Assembly: GCA_963970005.1 (NCBI GenBank)
Contig: CAXAMN010003692.1
Location: 307,099 to 371,098 of the forward strand
Source: Durusdinium trenchii
Taxonomy: Eukaryota; Sar; Dinophyceae; Suessiales; Symbiodiniaceae
DNA length: 64,000 bases
Direction of reading: 5' to 3'
The position numbers and the translations under genes are program-made. The notes below the pieces were generated by a model, which was given only the letters and a program-made list of their open reading frames with translations, did not search any database and was not told the origin of the DNA. Numbering within the stretch: position 1 is the first letter of the stretch; each line of letters begins with the position of its first letter. Positions 13,211 to 24,135 of this stretch are shown in pieces.

Positions 13211-15106
13211 TTGGCACATGTAGAAGAACATAGCATACCTGAAGACCACAATCCTAAACATATGAGGAAAGCTGCCCAACAAGATTTGGCACAGTGGGAT
13301 GCCTATGGCCCTCTCCTTGTCACCAAACAGTTGGTGGGTGTTTCTGGACAATGTATACCTATGATGTTTGTCAATTTGTTGACACTCTTGCATGCTTGCT
13401 ACAAGCAGGGCGGTTTTCCCCATGACTTGGTGCAGCGCACTGTAGCAAGAACAGGTGCACCTTCACCTCAGAAGCCTTGGTCCCTCTGTTTATATAGCGA
13501 TGAATGCTGGCCAGCTAACCCCCTATCTCACAAAAGTGAGAAAAAGCTGTGGGTGAGCTACGCAACATTCAAAGAGTTTGGAAGTCAGTACGTGAGCAGC
13601 CAAAACAGCTGGCTACTTCTCATGGTGGCCAGATCATCTTTGGTGGCTGAAGTTGAAGGGAACATGGGTCAAATCATGAAAGAAATCTTGTTGGGTCTGT
13701 TCTGCTCTCGAAGGGCATCACCTTTGGATAATTGGTGTAGTCTTGCAGGGCCCCAGCACAAGTGACAGGCTGACTCTGTTTTCCAATTTGCAATATTCAT
13801 TCAGGATGGGGCATCACAAAAGTTGACACTTGGTGTGAAAGGTGACAGTGGGACAAAGCACTGTATGAAACGCGCAAACCAAAACATTTGTTCAGCCACC
13901 TGGTGCAGAAGAAGCTTGTTGCGCTGCCAAGACCAAAGCTGAACTGATCTTGTGCAAAGACGAAGACATTTATGCTTCCTTGGACCGCCTCACAACTGAA
14001 AGTGCTCAATCTTTCAAACTGAGAGAGCAAGCCAGTGGTTGGACCTTTTCAACTGAAATGCTGCTGAACTGCCAGCAGCTTAGACCTCTTACCAAGCCTT
14101 GCGCATCCTTCATGCACGATTGGATGCATTGCCTGTGCCAAGGGGGTGATGAATGTGTGCCAGTAAAGGCTTTTTGAAGATGTCAAGAAGGCAGGCGTGG
14201 ACAGCTGGTCAAGCATGGCAGGGTACAGTGGCCTGTTTACATTGCCAAAGCAATACAAGAACTGCAAGATGCCAGAAATTTTTGGCAAAAGGGAATCTTC
14301 TTCTAGAAAAGCAAAGAAATTTAAAGTTTCTGCCTCAGACATGCTGACAATTTACAATGTGTTGAGGCATTGGCCAATTTTCATTGGCATGCACTGGTGC
14401 AGAACTTCTTGTGAAGCATGGCTGGCCATGTGTGATGTCTTGGACCTCTTGCTGTGCACCATGTATGGCCACCCCATCAACCCAAACCAGCTTGATCGGT
14501 TTGTGGAAATTGCTCTCCAGAAGGGTGTTGAAGCTGGCTGGGAAACTTCTTACATCAAGAAGTTTCATTGGATGCTCCATTTGGAGACAGCTACAGGAAC
14601 CATTCTACATTGATAGCAACCTGGGCCATGGAACGGAAACACAAAAGGATAACTTCAGTGGCCAATTGCTACACAAATCTCAGCAGGTATGAGCAGGCAC
14701 AAAACTTGGCAACTGCTGGTTTGGTAACATTTGGCAAGGCAACCAAAGCTTTCATTGCCTTTGTTCGAGTCACATTCTCTGATGTGGAAAGAAAGATACT
14801 CACACTTGTTCCATCATATATTTGGAAACTGGTGGGCAAGCGAGCTCTGGTGATGTTATTTTGATTGCCTCAAATCTCAAATTGGATTGTGGTATGCTTT
14901 ACACATGCTTTTCAGTTGGCCAAGACAGTTTTTGCTTGGTTGGCTTGCATGGGCTGTTGGAATACAATGTGGACCAATGCTCTGCAAAATGGACAAGCAC
15001 TGAAGACTTGCGCGTCATTCCCGCTTCCCATGTTCCGACTGCTGTGACGTACAGCACGAGCAGGGATGGGATCCTGACTCTGATCCCACCTCACCAGCAG
15101 CTACGG
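13211..15106 (+). pseudogene. DDE-type transposase remnant (CMC/CACTA-like)
   Basis: Several frames have to be joined to read one protein. A first block (13,211-13,765) has LCLYSDECWPANPL, the same layout as the first-acidic-residue block (YMDEIKPGNVL) of the minus-strand transposase at 30.3-32.4 kb. A second block (13,950-14,180) ends in FMHDWMHCLCQGG, matching MYDWTHVLVAAGG there. The next block (14,568-14,864) has WAMERKHKRITSVANCY, matching the FGPERKHRAVKTLA block. The tail (14,822-15,106) reads ASSGDVILI...LTLIPPH. Because the frame changes at least four times, this is a decayed relative of that transposase. Superfamily assignment rests on acidic residues and spacing seen by eye, and no terminal repeats were found. 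Confidence 0.65.
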
Positions 15107-15319
15107 TGGAAAACTGTGCTGTGTCTGTGGGTTCAACCACAACACACGCTAGCCAAGTGTCTCATTCACTTTGATATTTCTAACTTTTTGTAATTTTCCT
15201 AACTCCAGCTTAATTATCTTAATTATGTCAACTACTTGGTAACACACCGGCCCATAGAAGAAGAGACCCTATATGTCAGGCAAGGCTGGCATAGATTAAA
15301 AGGCTCAATTTAGAACAGC

Positions 15320-15470
15320 CACGGCTGCTGCAGCAACAACAACAAGAAGAATAACAACAATATACGACAACTACTACTAACACTACCACTACCACTATAT
15401 ACACCACGACGACTACTACTACGACGACTACGACCACTCCTAGACACTACGACGACGCCATTATTTTTTG
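15320..15470 (+). repeat. AAC/ACT/ACG trinucleotide tract
   Basis: Interrupted trinucleotide repeats: AAC around 15,330-15,365, ACT/ACC around 15,370-15,400 and ACG/ACT around 15,405-15,450. A minus-strand frame across it would be Ser/Arg/Val low complexity only. Confidence 0.75.
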
Positions 15471-15800
15471 CCGCTGCTGCAACTTGGCCGAGCTTGTGCC
15501 ACACACTCTACCCTCATGTACCAACACGTGCCCTCACACCGCGAAATCTACTCCAGCTGCTGCACTGTTTCCCCTTACCCTTCCATACTATTCCCAGACG
15601 CGGGTCTTTGCGTGGAGCGTGCTCTTTGCGTGGAACTGTTTGGCCGGGCGAAGTCGCACCGACATATCTCCTCAATTGCGCAGTCCTTCAAGAGGTTGCG
15701 GGCGCAGCAGGTTTTCTCTGCTCACGCGACATTTGTGTTTCATTGCTGGCCATATCAACGCGCCGCCAACAACCAACGGGCACAGGATCACAGAATTGCC

Positions 15801-15972
15801 GGGAACAAAAAACACCTTGACGGTGTTGCAGGGAACAAAAAACACCTTGGCGGCCGCAAAACAAACCTTTACTAGCGGCAACAGAAAACACCTGTGGGCT
15901 CAGAAAACACCATTCCGGGAAAGGGAAACACCATGGGAAGAAAACACGCCAAAATGGGAACAAAAAACACTA
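15801..15972 (+). repeat. Degenerate GGAACAAAAAACACC repeat
   Basis: Five to six copies of a unit near GGGAACAAAAAACACCTTG lie at about 15,801, 15,831, 15,877, 15,901, 15,922 and 15,956, with spacing of 20-45 bp. They fall in a 237-codon open frame (15,484-16,197) that has no recognisable domain and that I do not call as a gene. Confidence 0.6.
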
Positions 15973-16478
15973 TACCCGTACAATATAGATTTGAAAAATA
16001 TAAGCTTCTTTTTAAGAGCGGGTATGCTTGGGAGAGCACACACTAGCTCAAAACCTTTAGAAAACGCTGTAGCAAATACCGTGCAAAATTTTATACCGTG
16101 CAAAATTTCAGAAATTGCTCTGGGACCGAGGCGAGAAGCATCTTTTTCAACCTTCCTGTGCCCAGTCTGGATGTGCAATGTCAATTACAACAATTAACAG
16201 CTCTTCGTCTGCCGACTATCAATGTAAAACACCAATGACAAGGCCATGAATATAGCATCATGAGCGAATATAAACATATTATTAGGTACTATATACATAT
16301 ATACATCAAGATGACCAAGTATATCAATGATATTGCTTTAGTCTCTTGCTTCTGGTTTCTCATACTGCAATGTTCTTTATGTGTCCATTTTGTGAAAAAT
16401 CTCCCAAGAGCACCCGTATTGTTAATAAATAGGGCCCCCCTCCCCTTTCCCTTTGAGCTTGAATAAAAGTCATTCCAG

Positions 16479-16815
16479 ATTCTAAGAAACGAGTTTAAGA
16501 AGTAAATGAAGTGAATCTTTACTTAGGACAAATTCCTGAATTAAGAGCAAAAGAATCTAAGAAAAGACTTTAATAAGGACATGAAAAGAATCTTTTATAA
16601 ACACAGACAGGAAATTCTAGGAAAGGAGTTTAATAAGGAAAGGAAAAATCTTTATATACTTAGAACAGAAAGGGAATTCAAAAAAAACATAATAAGGAAA
16701 TGAATCATTCTTTACTTAGATTCTTGGAACAGGCAACAGAAAGGGAATTCTAAGAAAGGCGTGTAATAAGGACATGAAACCAGTCTTCACTTAGATTCTT
16801 GGAACAGGCAACAAA
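16479..16815 (+). repeat. Tandem array, five ~60-75 bp units
   Basis: Copies of a unit containing TTCTAAGAAAGGAGTTTAAT, AAGGAMATGAAA and CTTTACTTAGATTCTTGGAA start at about 16,479, 16,553, 16,614, 16,674 and 16,748. The last two are the most alike (both contain TTCTTGGAACAGGCAACA). Noncoding. Immediately downstream a 16-bp block (CTTTATTTAGGGTGCG) is itself duplicated at about 16,826-16,858. Confidence 0.7.
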
Positions 16816-17202
16816 CATGTTTAGCTTTATTTAGGGTGCGCTTTATTTAGGGTGCGGGTATGGTGGCTTCATGACGGGTAGCCTTTCAATCGTCATTTTG
16901 ATGAAATTTCAAGTTGCTTTTAGATACGGGTTTTACAAAGAAACTTGTGTCGGAAGCACAGTGCAGTGGCGCCAGTACTCGGCAAGGGCCGTTGGACACA
17001 TCCTGAAATCTATGCATCCGTGTCAAAAATGCAAAATATAAAAGACTGTGCAACTTATCACAGATGCCTGCTGCGCGACAAAGTTTATGAGAAAACAAAA
17101 AACAAAAAGACAAACTCCTATAGTACCCTCATTTTGTCTCAAACATTGTTTTGTTTTTATGTTTTTTTTATTTTGGTTTTTGGTTTTGTAGTAGTCCCTC
17201 AA

Positions 17203-17411
17203 AACTGTTATAGGCCTGACCATCACAAAATTGATCTAACAATAGCCGAAAACCCAGGTCTTGGTGATGTTTTAGCAAAAATCATTGTAAAACACAATGT
17301 GTCCACTCTAAACTGTTATAGGCCTGGTCCTCACAAAATCGATCTAAAAATAGCTGAAAACCCATGTTTTGGTGATGTTTTAGTCAAAAATCAATGTAAA
17401 ACACAGTGTCT
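17203..17411 (+). repeat. 108-bp tandem duplication within an open frame
   Basis: Two copies, starting at 17,203 and 17,311, have a period of 108 bp (divisible by 3). They lie within an open frame of 156 codons (16,945-17,415). The frame encodes the repeated peptide NCYRPxxHKIDLxIAENP followed by xxGDVL. Differences between copies are few. I do not recognise the peptide, and the frame may be incidental. No promoter or splice signal supports it. Confidence 0.55.
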
Positions 17412-17415
17412 TTGA

Positions 17416-20400
17416 TCACTTCTTGCACAAAACATCTCCCAGGAGCACCCGTTCTGTTCTTTTTGGGTGGCCGCCCCCCAAGGAAAGCTGGAAGCTAGCC
17501 TTCCTGGAGTCAAGTCAAGTCCGTCTCCAACAAGAATGCTCGGCGCCCTTAGCACCGGATACCTAAAAGTCTAAGAGCCTAGGAGAGCATACTATCCTGC
17601 ATCAAACAATGTTATGATCACAGCTACTCAGCGCTCACACCTGCAAAGAGCTGCTGGGCATCATCCTTTGGCAGTATTGCAGGAATCAGATGTTGGACTT
17701 AATGTCCTCTGGTTTCACACGGATGGTAGTCTTCAGGGTTGGATCTGGCAATCCATCAGCTTCTACATGTATGCAAACCCAAATCTTGTTCTCAAATTCT
17801 TTGTGGTCATGACATTACCCACCTTGATGCCCATGGCAATCACAATGTTAAGCATAGACTTCCCTGCGTCCTGCAATGCCACCATGGGCCCTCGGCTTTG
17901 GTGCTTTCCTTTGGGATGCAAGGAAATGATACTATAACACCAGCTTTCCCAAGCCCTTCTCAAACATTCACTTCAACCATTGTGTGTTTGTTTGCTTCAT
18001 TCTCATGCTTGCCCTTTGAGAAAGGACAACGATCTTTGCAGAAGGGCTAGGAAGCCACCACTGCAACCCTGAGGAAAGAAAGCAGCAACCATTGGTGGAG
18101 TTGGGTTTCAGCCAAGGCGTGCAAGAACTCTTGGCCCGAGATCAAAAAGGATGAGAAGCACCTCTCAAAGCACGCCGAGGATTCAACAAACTCACCGTCG
18201 CATGTGCAAGAGACCAATATTGAACCCATAAATCACAAGGAGTGGGCGAGTGTGTTTATTGATGGTATAAAACATGGGAGAGTGTGGTGTCTTCCAAAAA
18301 TCCGTTCAACTATATAGCCATTGGGCGTGACCTTTGCAGAGCCTGAAACCATTGTGTTAACGCAAGAGTACTGTCTAGGTTTCCTAGGTCCATGCAAACC
18401 TGAACAGGACCTGACCATCTTTGCAATCAAGGTTGCGTACTTCTTCATGACATTTCAGGTTCCTGCTTCTGAAAGATCCTATACAAAAAGTAGTAGGCTA
18501 GTGACCGTTCTTGATCGAGAGGCTAAACTAAAGTCATACTTTGCTCCCCACCCTGCCCACCACCAAAGATTCAACAACATGTAATTGTTTAAAACAGTTC
18601 AAAACATCGTAAAAATAGGGCCTCCACAGCGTGCCACTCTATACTAATAGTTTCTCAATGATTAAACTTTTTATAACTACATATATACATGATATTTCAT
18701 CAAAATCGCATATTATGTTTCAAATCTTACATATTTTTTACATTAATTTTAGACTAACATTATTTTTGATGAACTACTTTTCATTCCTGATAATTTGCGT
18801 TGCACTATATATATATATTTCAATGTACATAATCACGATCCGCTACAACCAACAAATCCAACAAGTTATACATTTGTATATTGTTGTTTTATTCGTGCCA
18901 GCAAACACAACTCATGTTCTATCATCCAAGGTGGGCATTCAGGCTGGGATACAATTGTAATACTATACTGTTGTTCTGAGGCAGGGTCAAAAATAAGTTG
19001 GCACCGGGAGATTCCCAAGGCAAAACTAGCGCTTTCTAGTGAACTTGCTCTCAAGGGTCTTGGCATGAGCAATAGTACATCGCAACAATGACACCCAACT
19101 CCATTGTAAAGATAAAAAAACATTGGGCCAGCCCTTCTTCATCCCCTCTTGTAAACACATGTTCCTTACTGCTTCACCCTCACCCAAAAATGTATTGGAT
19201 ATTATTGGATAACATCAGCAGTTGGGCTTCATGGGCATGAGAGTTTGGCTTCAAGTGGCTAGGGCAGTAGCACCCGACCCGGCTGAGATACCAACGTAAG
19301 TTGACCTTGGTCTTGGTGGTGCAGGGACCAACTCCTGCCAAACAAACATGATAAGCCTGCAGCCTGCTCTAAATTTCTTGGGCTGACTAGGAAGAGCCTG
19401 CAGCCTGCTTGGCAGTCTTGTCTAAATGCTCCTGAAAACGCTTGAAGTCCACAATTAAGCTCCCATCGTCTTTGCCTGAATGCTGAGGACAGTACATTCA
19501 ATCAATCGCCTTTCTACGTTTTGGAAACACGAATCTGCCAGCAACCGCCTCTCGCTGCAAAAGAACCAATAACATTTGCCGGCAGTGCGAAAAACACAGG
19601 GAGCAAAGGAGCAATTAAACACCACATCCTGCAAAAAAGACTTTCCATATGCTCTTGCGAGACTCTTGTGTTCAAATCAATGTGGACGCTCCTCGGCTGA
19701 ATGAAGGTATGAGTGACGTCCCTGTGTGCAGGCCGCTGTGATTGGCTCAAAGCCCTCCACCAAAACCACGATCTGCGTGCACGCCAGTGGAATTAGACAG
19801 CGTCAAACATGACACCTGGTTCTTTGCACAAGCGAACAAGCTGTGAGCCTGTGACGTGCAGTGAATCAAACCAGCCTCTATGTTATGTCTGTCAAGGTGC
19901 TCCTGGCAGGAACTCCTCTATTGACTATTGAAGTATCTCTTCGCTTCTCAAGACTCAGTCTGTTGTTGTGCTACTTAGCTGTGTCAGGTCCTCAATGCTG
20001 TTCCTGGTAAGCGGCCTTCCTTTTTCGGAGCAGGATGGACCTCCTGCCGCGCGAGCTGGATGAATGCAAGTGCAAGACTTGGGGAACAAGCTCATACATA
20101 CTCAACAGTGAGTGAGACAATGAATGCGAAAGCAGCCTGGATCAAGCATCTGCTTTGCCTGGCAACAGCATTGATGACGTCTATCCAGAAAATTCACTAA
20201 TGCTGGGCCATTCAACAAATCGGCACCTCCGGGTGCAAAGGGCTATGATGGTCAATCTCATGGATGATCAAGTTGGGTACAACCAAGTGCAGGTAACCTG
20301 GGCAATGCCATGATCCACCATAATCGAAAACTCAGGAACCAGAATCTACGAAAGGTGTCTGGCCAAAAAAGGGCGCGTAATAATAACTCCACGAAAACAA

Positions 20401-21361
20401 TACCGCACAAATACAAACAATCACATGCCAATATGTGTGCCACAAATGCATGTGTCGCATGAAAGAGGAGTTCGCAGGCTTCGAGGATAAGCCCAAAGCA
20501 GTCTGTCTGATCGTCAGGTTGGATCAGCCGCATTCGCGTGTTCTCGAAATTGCTCAGGGCACCTTCTGAAACGGCCGGCGCAAACGCAACAAAAAACTTT
20601 GTCTGGCATCTGCCGCATCCTCCTAGGTGTCGTTGCAAGAGTCACGCATTTAACCACGCTGGCTTTCTTTTCAGCATCAATCGTTGGATGCTGCACGATC
20701 TGGGTACCGGGTACATAAGCAAAACAATTTGCAAACATGCACAAACGGATCCTCCGCACTTCTGATGGGCAAACAGCTCCTCTCCTGGAGGCTTTGGCCA
20801 CTGAATCATAGCTGTTCGAACACGGTCTGAGTCCAATGGATTCTGTTTCATGGACTCGCCCACGCCAAAGCTCCTATTCTGCGGCCTACTGACCATTGTG
20901 GTTTTCAGGTGCTGACTGAAAACAGTTGCTTTGATAAAAATAATCGGTGAAACGTGCACTTTCATTCGTGTTCCCTCTTTAGATTCTTTATCTTCCCTCG
21001 TCAGCCGGCACCCTTGGAATGCCAAATGCATTCCATTCCATTCAACGTTTGGATTCCCTGTGCACATAGCATCAGGATATGCAACCTGTTTCAATCAAGC
21101 ATCACTTGGCTCTCCAAAGGCAGCTTAACTCCCGTATTGTGTTGGAAAAGTATCTTCAAATTGCTGGAGCCGCAAAGAGCCAATATCCGACCTCGGGAAA
21201 ACGCAAGCCTGCTTGCCAGTCTCAAAGCGGTAGGGATCCCAAGGGCCCTGCACCACCACCCGTAGCAGCAATTTTCGCTCTGCAGCAATGCCAGCGCTGG
21301 CAATTTCCTGCGAAGTTGCAACCCATTGCGCAACAGTCAAAAATATATATATAATTAAATT
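17416..21361. other. Unassigned sequence
   Basis: No recognisable gene or mobile-element domain. Short open frames occur on both strands (for example 17,614-18,050 plus and 20,642-21,094 minus) without family motifs. An AT-rich patch with ATATAT runs lies at about 18,650-18,840. Confidence 0.5.
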
Positions 21362-21979
21362 GAGTAATTCGCACCTCTTTTTCTGTTCGCTCTGCAGCTA
21401 GATTGTCAGGAATATAACAAAACTTGGGAACGAAAAATGAACGAGTTGATAACCCCCCCCTTCCCAGTCCACATCACGAGGAAGGGGGCGTATCCGGATA
21501 ATCGTCCCCCCCTGACCAGGTGGGCCACACCCCAAACCCTGGCCAGGCCCCAAGGGGCACCAGCTGTTTTTCTCATCTCTTTGCTGGTTTAGTGGAAGTG
21601 CGCTTCTTTCCTTCCAACTCGTTAAGGGTGGGAGAGGAGGGTCAAGCCGAAGCACTACAGAACAAACAATTAATAAGGTGGATTACTCTTTACTCCCGGG
21701 GGCGGGAAACCAAAGAGTAATTCGCACCGCTTTTTCTGGTCGCTCTGCAGCTAGATTGTCGGAATTATAACAAAACTTGGGAACGAAAAATGATCTCCCA
21801 AACAAAAACGAATTGATTATCTCCCCCCTTCCCGGTCCACAACACGAGGAAGGGGGCATATCCGGATAATCGTCCCCCCCTGACCAGGTGGGCCACATCC
21901 CAAACCCTGGCCAGGCCCCAAGGGACACCAGCTGTTTTTCTCATCTCTTCGCTGGTTTAGTGGAAGTGCGTTTCTTTCC
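21362..21979 (-). repeat. YR-1 3' split repeats B2-A2-B1
   Basis: B2 (21,362-21,610) and B1 (21,716-21,979) are direct copies of about 250-264 bp. Both start GAGTAATTCGCACC and both end in a GGTTTAGTGGAAGTGCG-TTCTTTCC block. Between them lies A2 (21,642-21,707), whose sequence (CACTACAGAACAAACAATTA ... TTTACTCCCGGG) recurs as A1 at 39,810-39,872. B1 and B2 differ by scattered substitutions and short indels. Confidence 0.8.
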
Positions 21980-22907
21980 ACGTCCCCCCAGACCTTGTTT
22001 GCGTCAGGTCGGCCTGTTGCTTTGCAACGGCTCAAGTGTTTCAAATTGTCTGCAGGGTCTGAATTCTGAAAAAAGGTCCGAAATGGCGCCAAACGCTGTT
22101 CGAGAGGTACCAATTTCATTTCGGCCAAAATGGCTCGGGACTCGTTGAGGTACAAACGTGCGGTTTTCTGGGCTTGCCAACGCCCCAAAATCATCACTCG
22201 GTCAAGGTTGCCATGTTGGCAGAACGACCATGTGACATGTGGCCCCACCACGTCTCAAAGAGTAGGGTCTCAGTTCAAGGGGGGGTCGAATTGCAGGCTT
22301 TCAACGCAAGTTTTAGACAATTTACACCACCGTGCAGGCGTGGGACAAAGCTTTTGGTGGGGTGACGCCAACAACACCCACTGCTGTACGAACCGGAAGG
22401 CAGTATCGTGACCTACTGACACACTCTCCTGCCACCTGCTCGTTTCCCAGCTTTGGTGAGGCCTAAAGCGATAACTGCAGTCCGCAGTTTTTTGGAAACC
22501 TCCCCTTTATTGCGGACCACATCCAAAAGTTCACCGGTGCGTAAAATGCAATAAAAGCATAAGAGCAAACGGGTTGCGAAAGCGAAATGACCATGATACA
22601 AACTCCATCCGACCATACACTACGCAAGACAATTCAGGCACAGGCGGGGCACGACTGGGCAATTCATGGGTGAGCCACGTCTTTACCAATCTCCATGCAC
22701 CCGGGAGGTGTCCCCGAATCTTTGCGTCATGGCCCTGCAAGGATGCCAGGGTATCGGCGGCCAGTCCCCGCCCTTCCCCGGAGAGCCATAGATGCTCGAT
22801 GTATTCCATGACCAAAGGGTCCAAATGCTCTCGTCGATTGGGCAAGTGCAGGCCTTCGGCCTTGAGAAAACTCAAAAAGCGGTTGAGTGCTTTGTCGTAC
22901 CGGACTC
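21980..22907 (-). pseudogene. Tyrosine recombinase of YR-1 (broken)
   Basis: Three frames are needed. The N-terminal SAM-like part (22,907-22,531) contains RYDKALNRFLSFL and PGAWRLVKTWLTHELP. The next block (22,616-22,413) has CILRTGELLDVV, which holds the first catalytic arginine. Around 22,265 the block RPYSLRRGGAT supplies the second arginine motif, and 22,251 onward gives HGNLDRVMILGRWQ and TARLYL with the tryptophan and catalytic tyrosine. All the YR landmarks are present but spread over different frames, so it cannot be translated as one protein. It belongs at the 3' end of YR-1, next to repeat B1. Its upstream codons lie 11.2 kb away, on the other side of the inserted DNA transposon. 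Confidence 0.75.
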
Positions 22908-22923
22908 AACGGGTGTTGCGCTT
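22908..22923 (+). repeat. Terminal inverted repeat, left end
   Basis: AACGGGTGTTGCGCTT. The exact complement is at 34,107-34,122. Outside it, the host recombinase reading frame begins at once (VRYDKALN on the minus strand). Confidence 0.75.
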
Positions 22924-22978
22924 TTCCAATTATATCTAATATTATAAGTAGAACTTAACCACTAATTAACTGCACTTA

Positions 22979-23422
22979 TTAACTGAACTTATCGTGTTTA
23001 TAAGTTCCCCACGTTGCCCTGTTTTGTAATTCTAGACAATCACCACATTTTTTTTCCGGGGGGGTGGTCGTTTTTGATTTTTTGGTGGGCCGTTTGTTCC
23101 GCGCACAGGTTTTGCAGAAAACTCCGACGCGTGAGGCTCGCCCATGCCAAAAATCTGTCGGTAAATCGGGGTTCCATTTTTGTCTGAGAAGTTGTACCCA
23201 AAAAGAGGGAGCCAGTTTGACGAGGCCACGCGCGCGCGCGCTGAGGAGATATACTTTTTCACCGCGAGATTCGCACATCAGACCTTCAGGCAAAACAGGT
23301 GTGGCGAGGGAGGCACACCACACGGTAACCGGGCGAGCCTCGGATGTCCATCTGGCCTTTGTGGATTCACAAAGGGATTTCTGCAAGCAGAGCTTGAAAG
23401 GTTTGAAGCATTTTGCTTCCAA
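22979..23422 (-). CDS. Hypothetical protein with paired CxxC
   Basis: Open frame of 147 codons near the left end of the 11.2-kb transposon. The second half has FCKTCARNK followed about 16 residues later by KKCGDCLEL, a possible zinc-binding pair of CxxC knuckles, with a basic linker between them. No other domain is visible and there is no independent support for the start. It may be an exon of the neighbouring lysine-rich gene, or chance. Confidence 0.3.
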   Translation of the reverse strand: MEAKCFKPFKLCLQKSLCESTKARWTSEARPVTVWCASLATPVLPEGLMCESRGEKVYLLSARARGLVKLAPSFWVQLLRQKWNPDLPTDFWHGRASRVGVFCKTCARNKRPTKKSKTTTPPEKKCGDCLELQNRATWGTYKHDKFS

Positions 23423-24135
23423 AGGTTACGCGACCATAGCTTCGATTCCAATTTTTTTACATAGAAGCCATGGAAGCCACCCTTCATTCCAAAGGATCAA
23501 CATCCTTGATTCCAGGGATCACTGCAGCGGCAGCTCTAGGGTTTCTGTCTGCACTTCCTCATGCCCAAACTCGATTTCCATTTGGTGTTCCTGAGTGGCT
23601 GGCACGTGAAATTGGAAAGAAATTCCTATACGGAAAATGCTATGAGAAAAGTTTCCAAAGCTTCAGGTCAAGATTCTGCAAACCTCAAAATAGCATACCA
23701 ACCTTCGGCCATGAGCTTGTTGTAGGTCGCGTCTTTCCAAAGGTCCCGTTGAGCGGAAGCTGTCCCCAAGGCCATGTGCATGGCTTTAGCAAACTGAAAG
23801 AGGTTTTCCCCCACAGCTTTCCGTGCAGGGTCTGGATCTTCATGCAACAGGCAATATACACACTCCATCAAGCGTCCAACTTTTGCTGGATTGGTGCAGT
23901 GCTCGAACTGTGGTAGGAGGCACCGTAAACAAAGCTTCTGCGTCCAATTCGTGAAAGGCATGCGGCCTTTGAGTGAGTGCCACCGCTCATGGATAACCTC
24001 GAGTTCATCATTGGTCTTCCCATTTTTCCTGCCAGTGTTGGTGTGATGAACTGGAAAAAATGAAATGCCAAAAACACTTCTTCTGTTTTGAAAAGCACAT
24101 TTTTATAGCCGCCGTGGCTCAGCTCATCGATGAAC

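Noticed and set aside
15484..16197. 237-codon plus-strand open frame
   Set aside because: It spans short AAAACACC repeats, overlaps other frames of similar length and has no recognisable domain.
16826..16858. TTTAGGG words suggesting telomeric repeat
   Set aside because: Only two copies, 16 bp apart, as part of a longer duplicated block. Not a telomere array.
22125..22145. Spliced-leader-like GGCCAAAATGGCT
   Set aside because: It falls in the recombinase motif RAILAEMKL, so coding constraint explains it.
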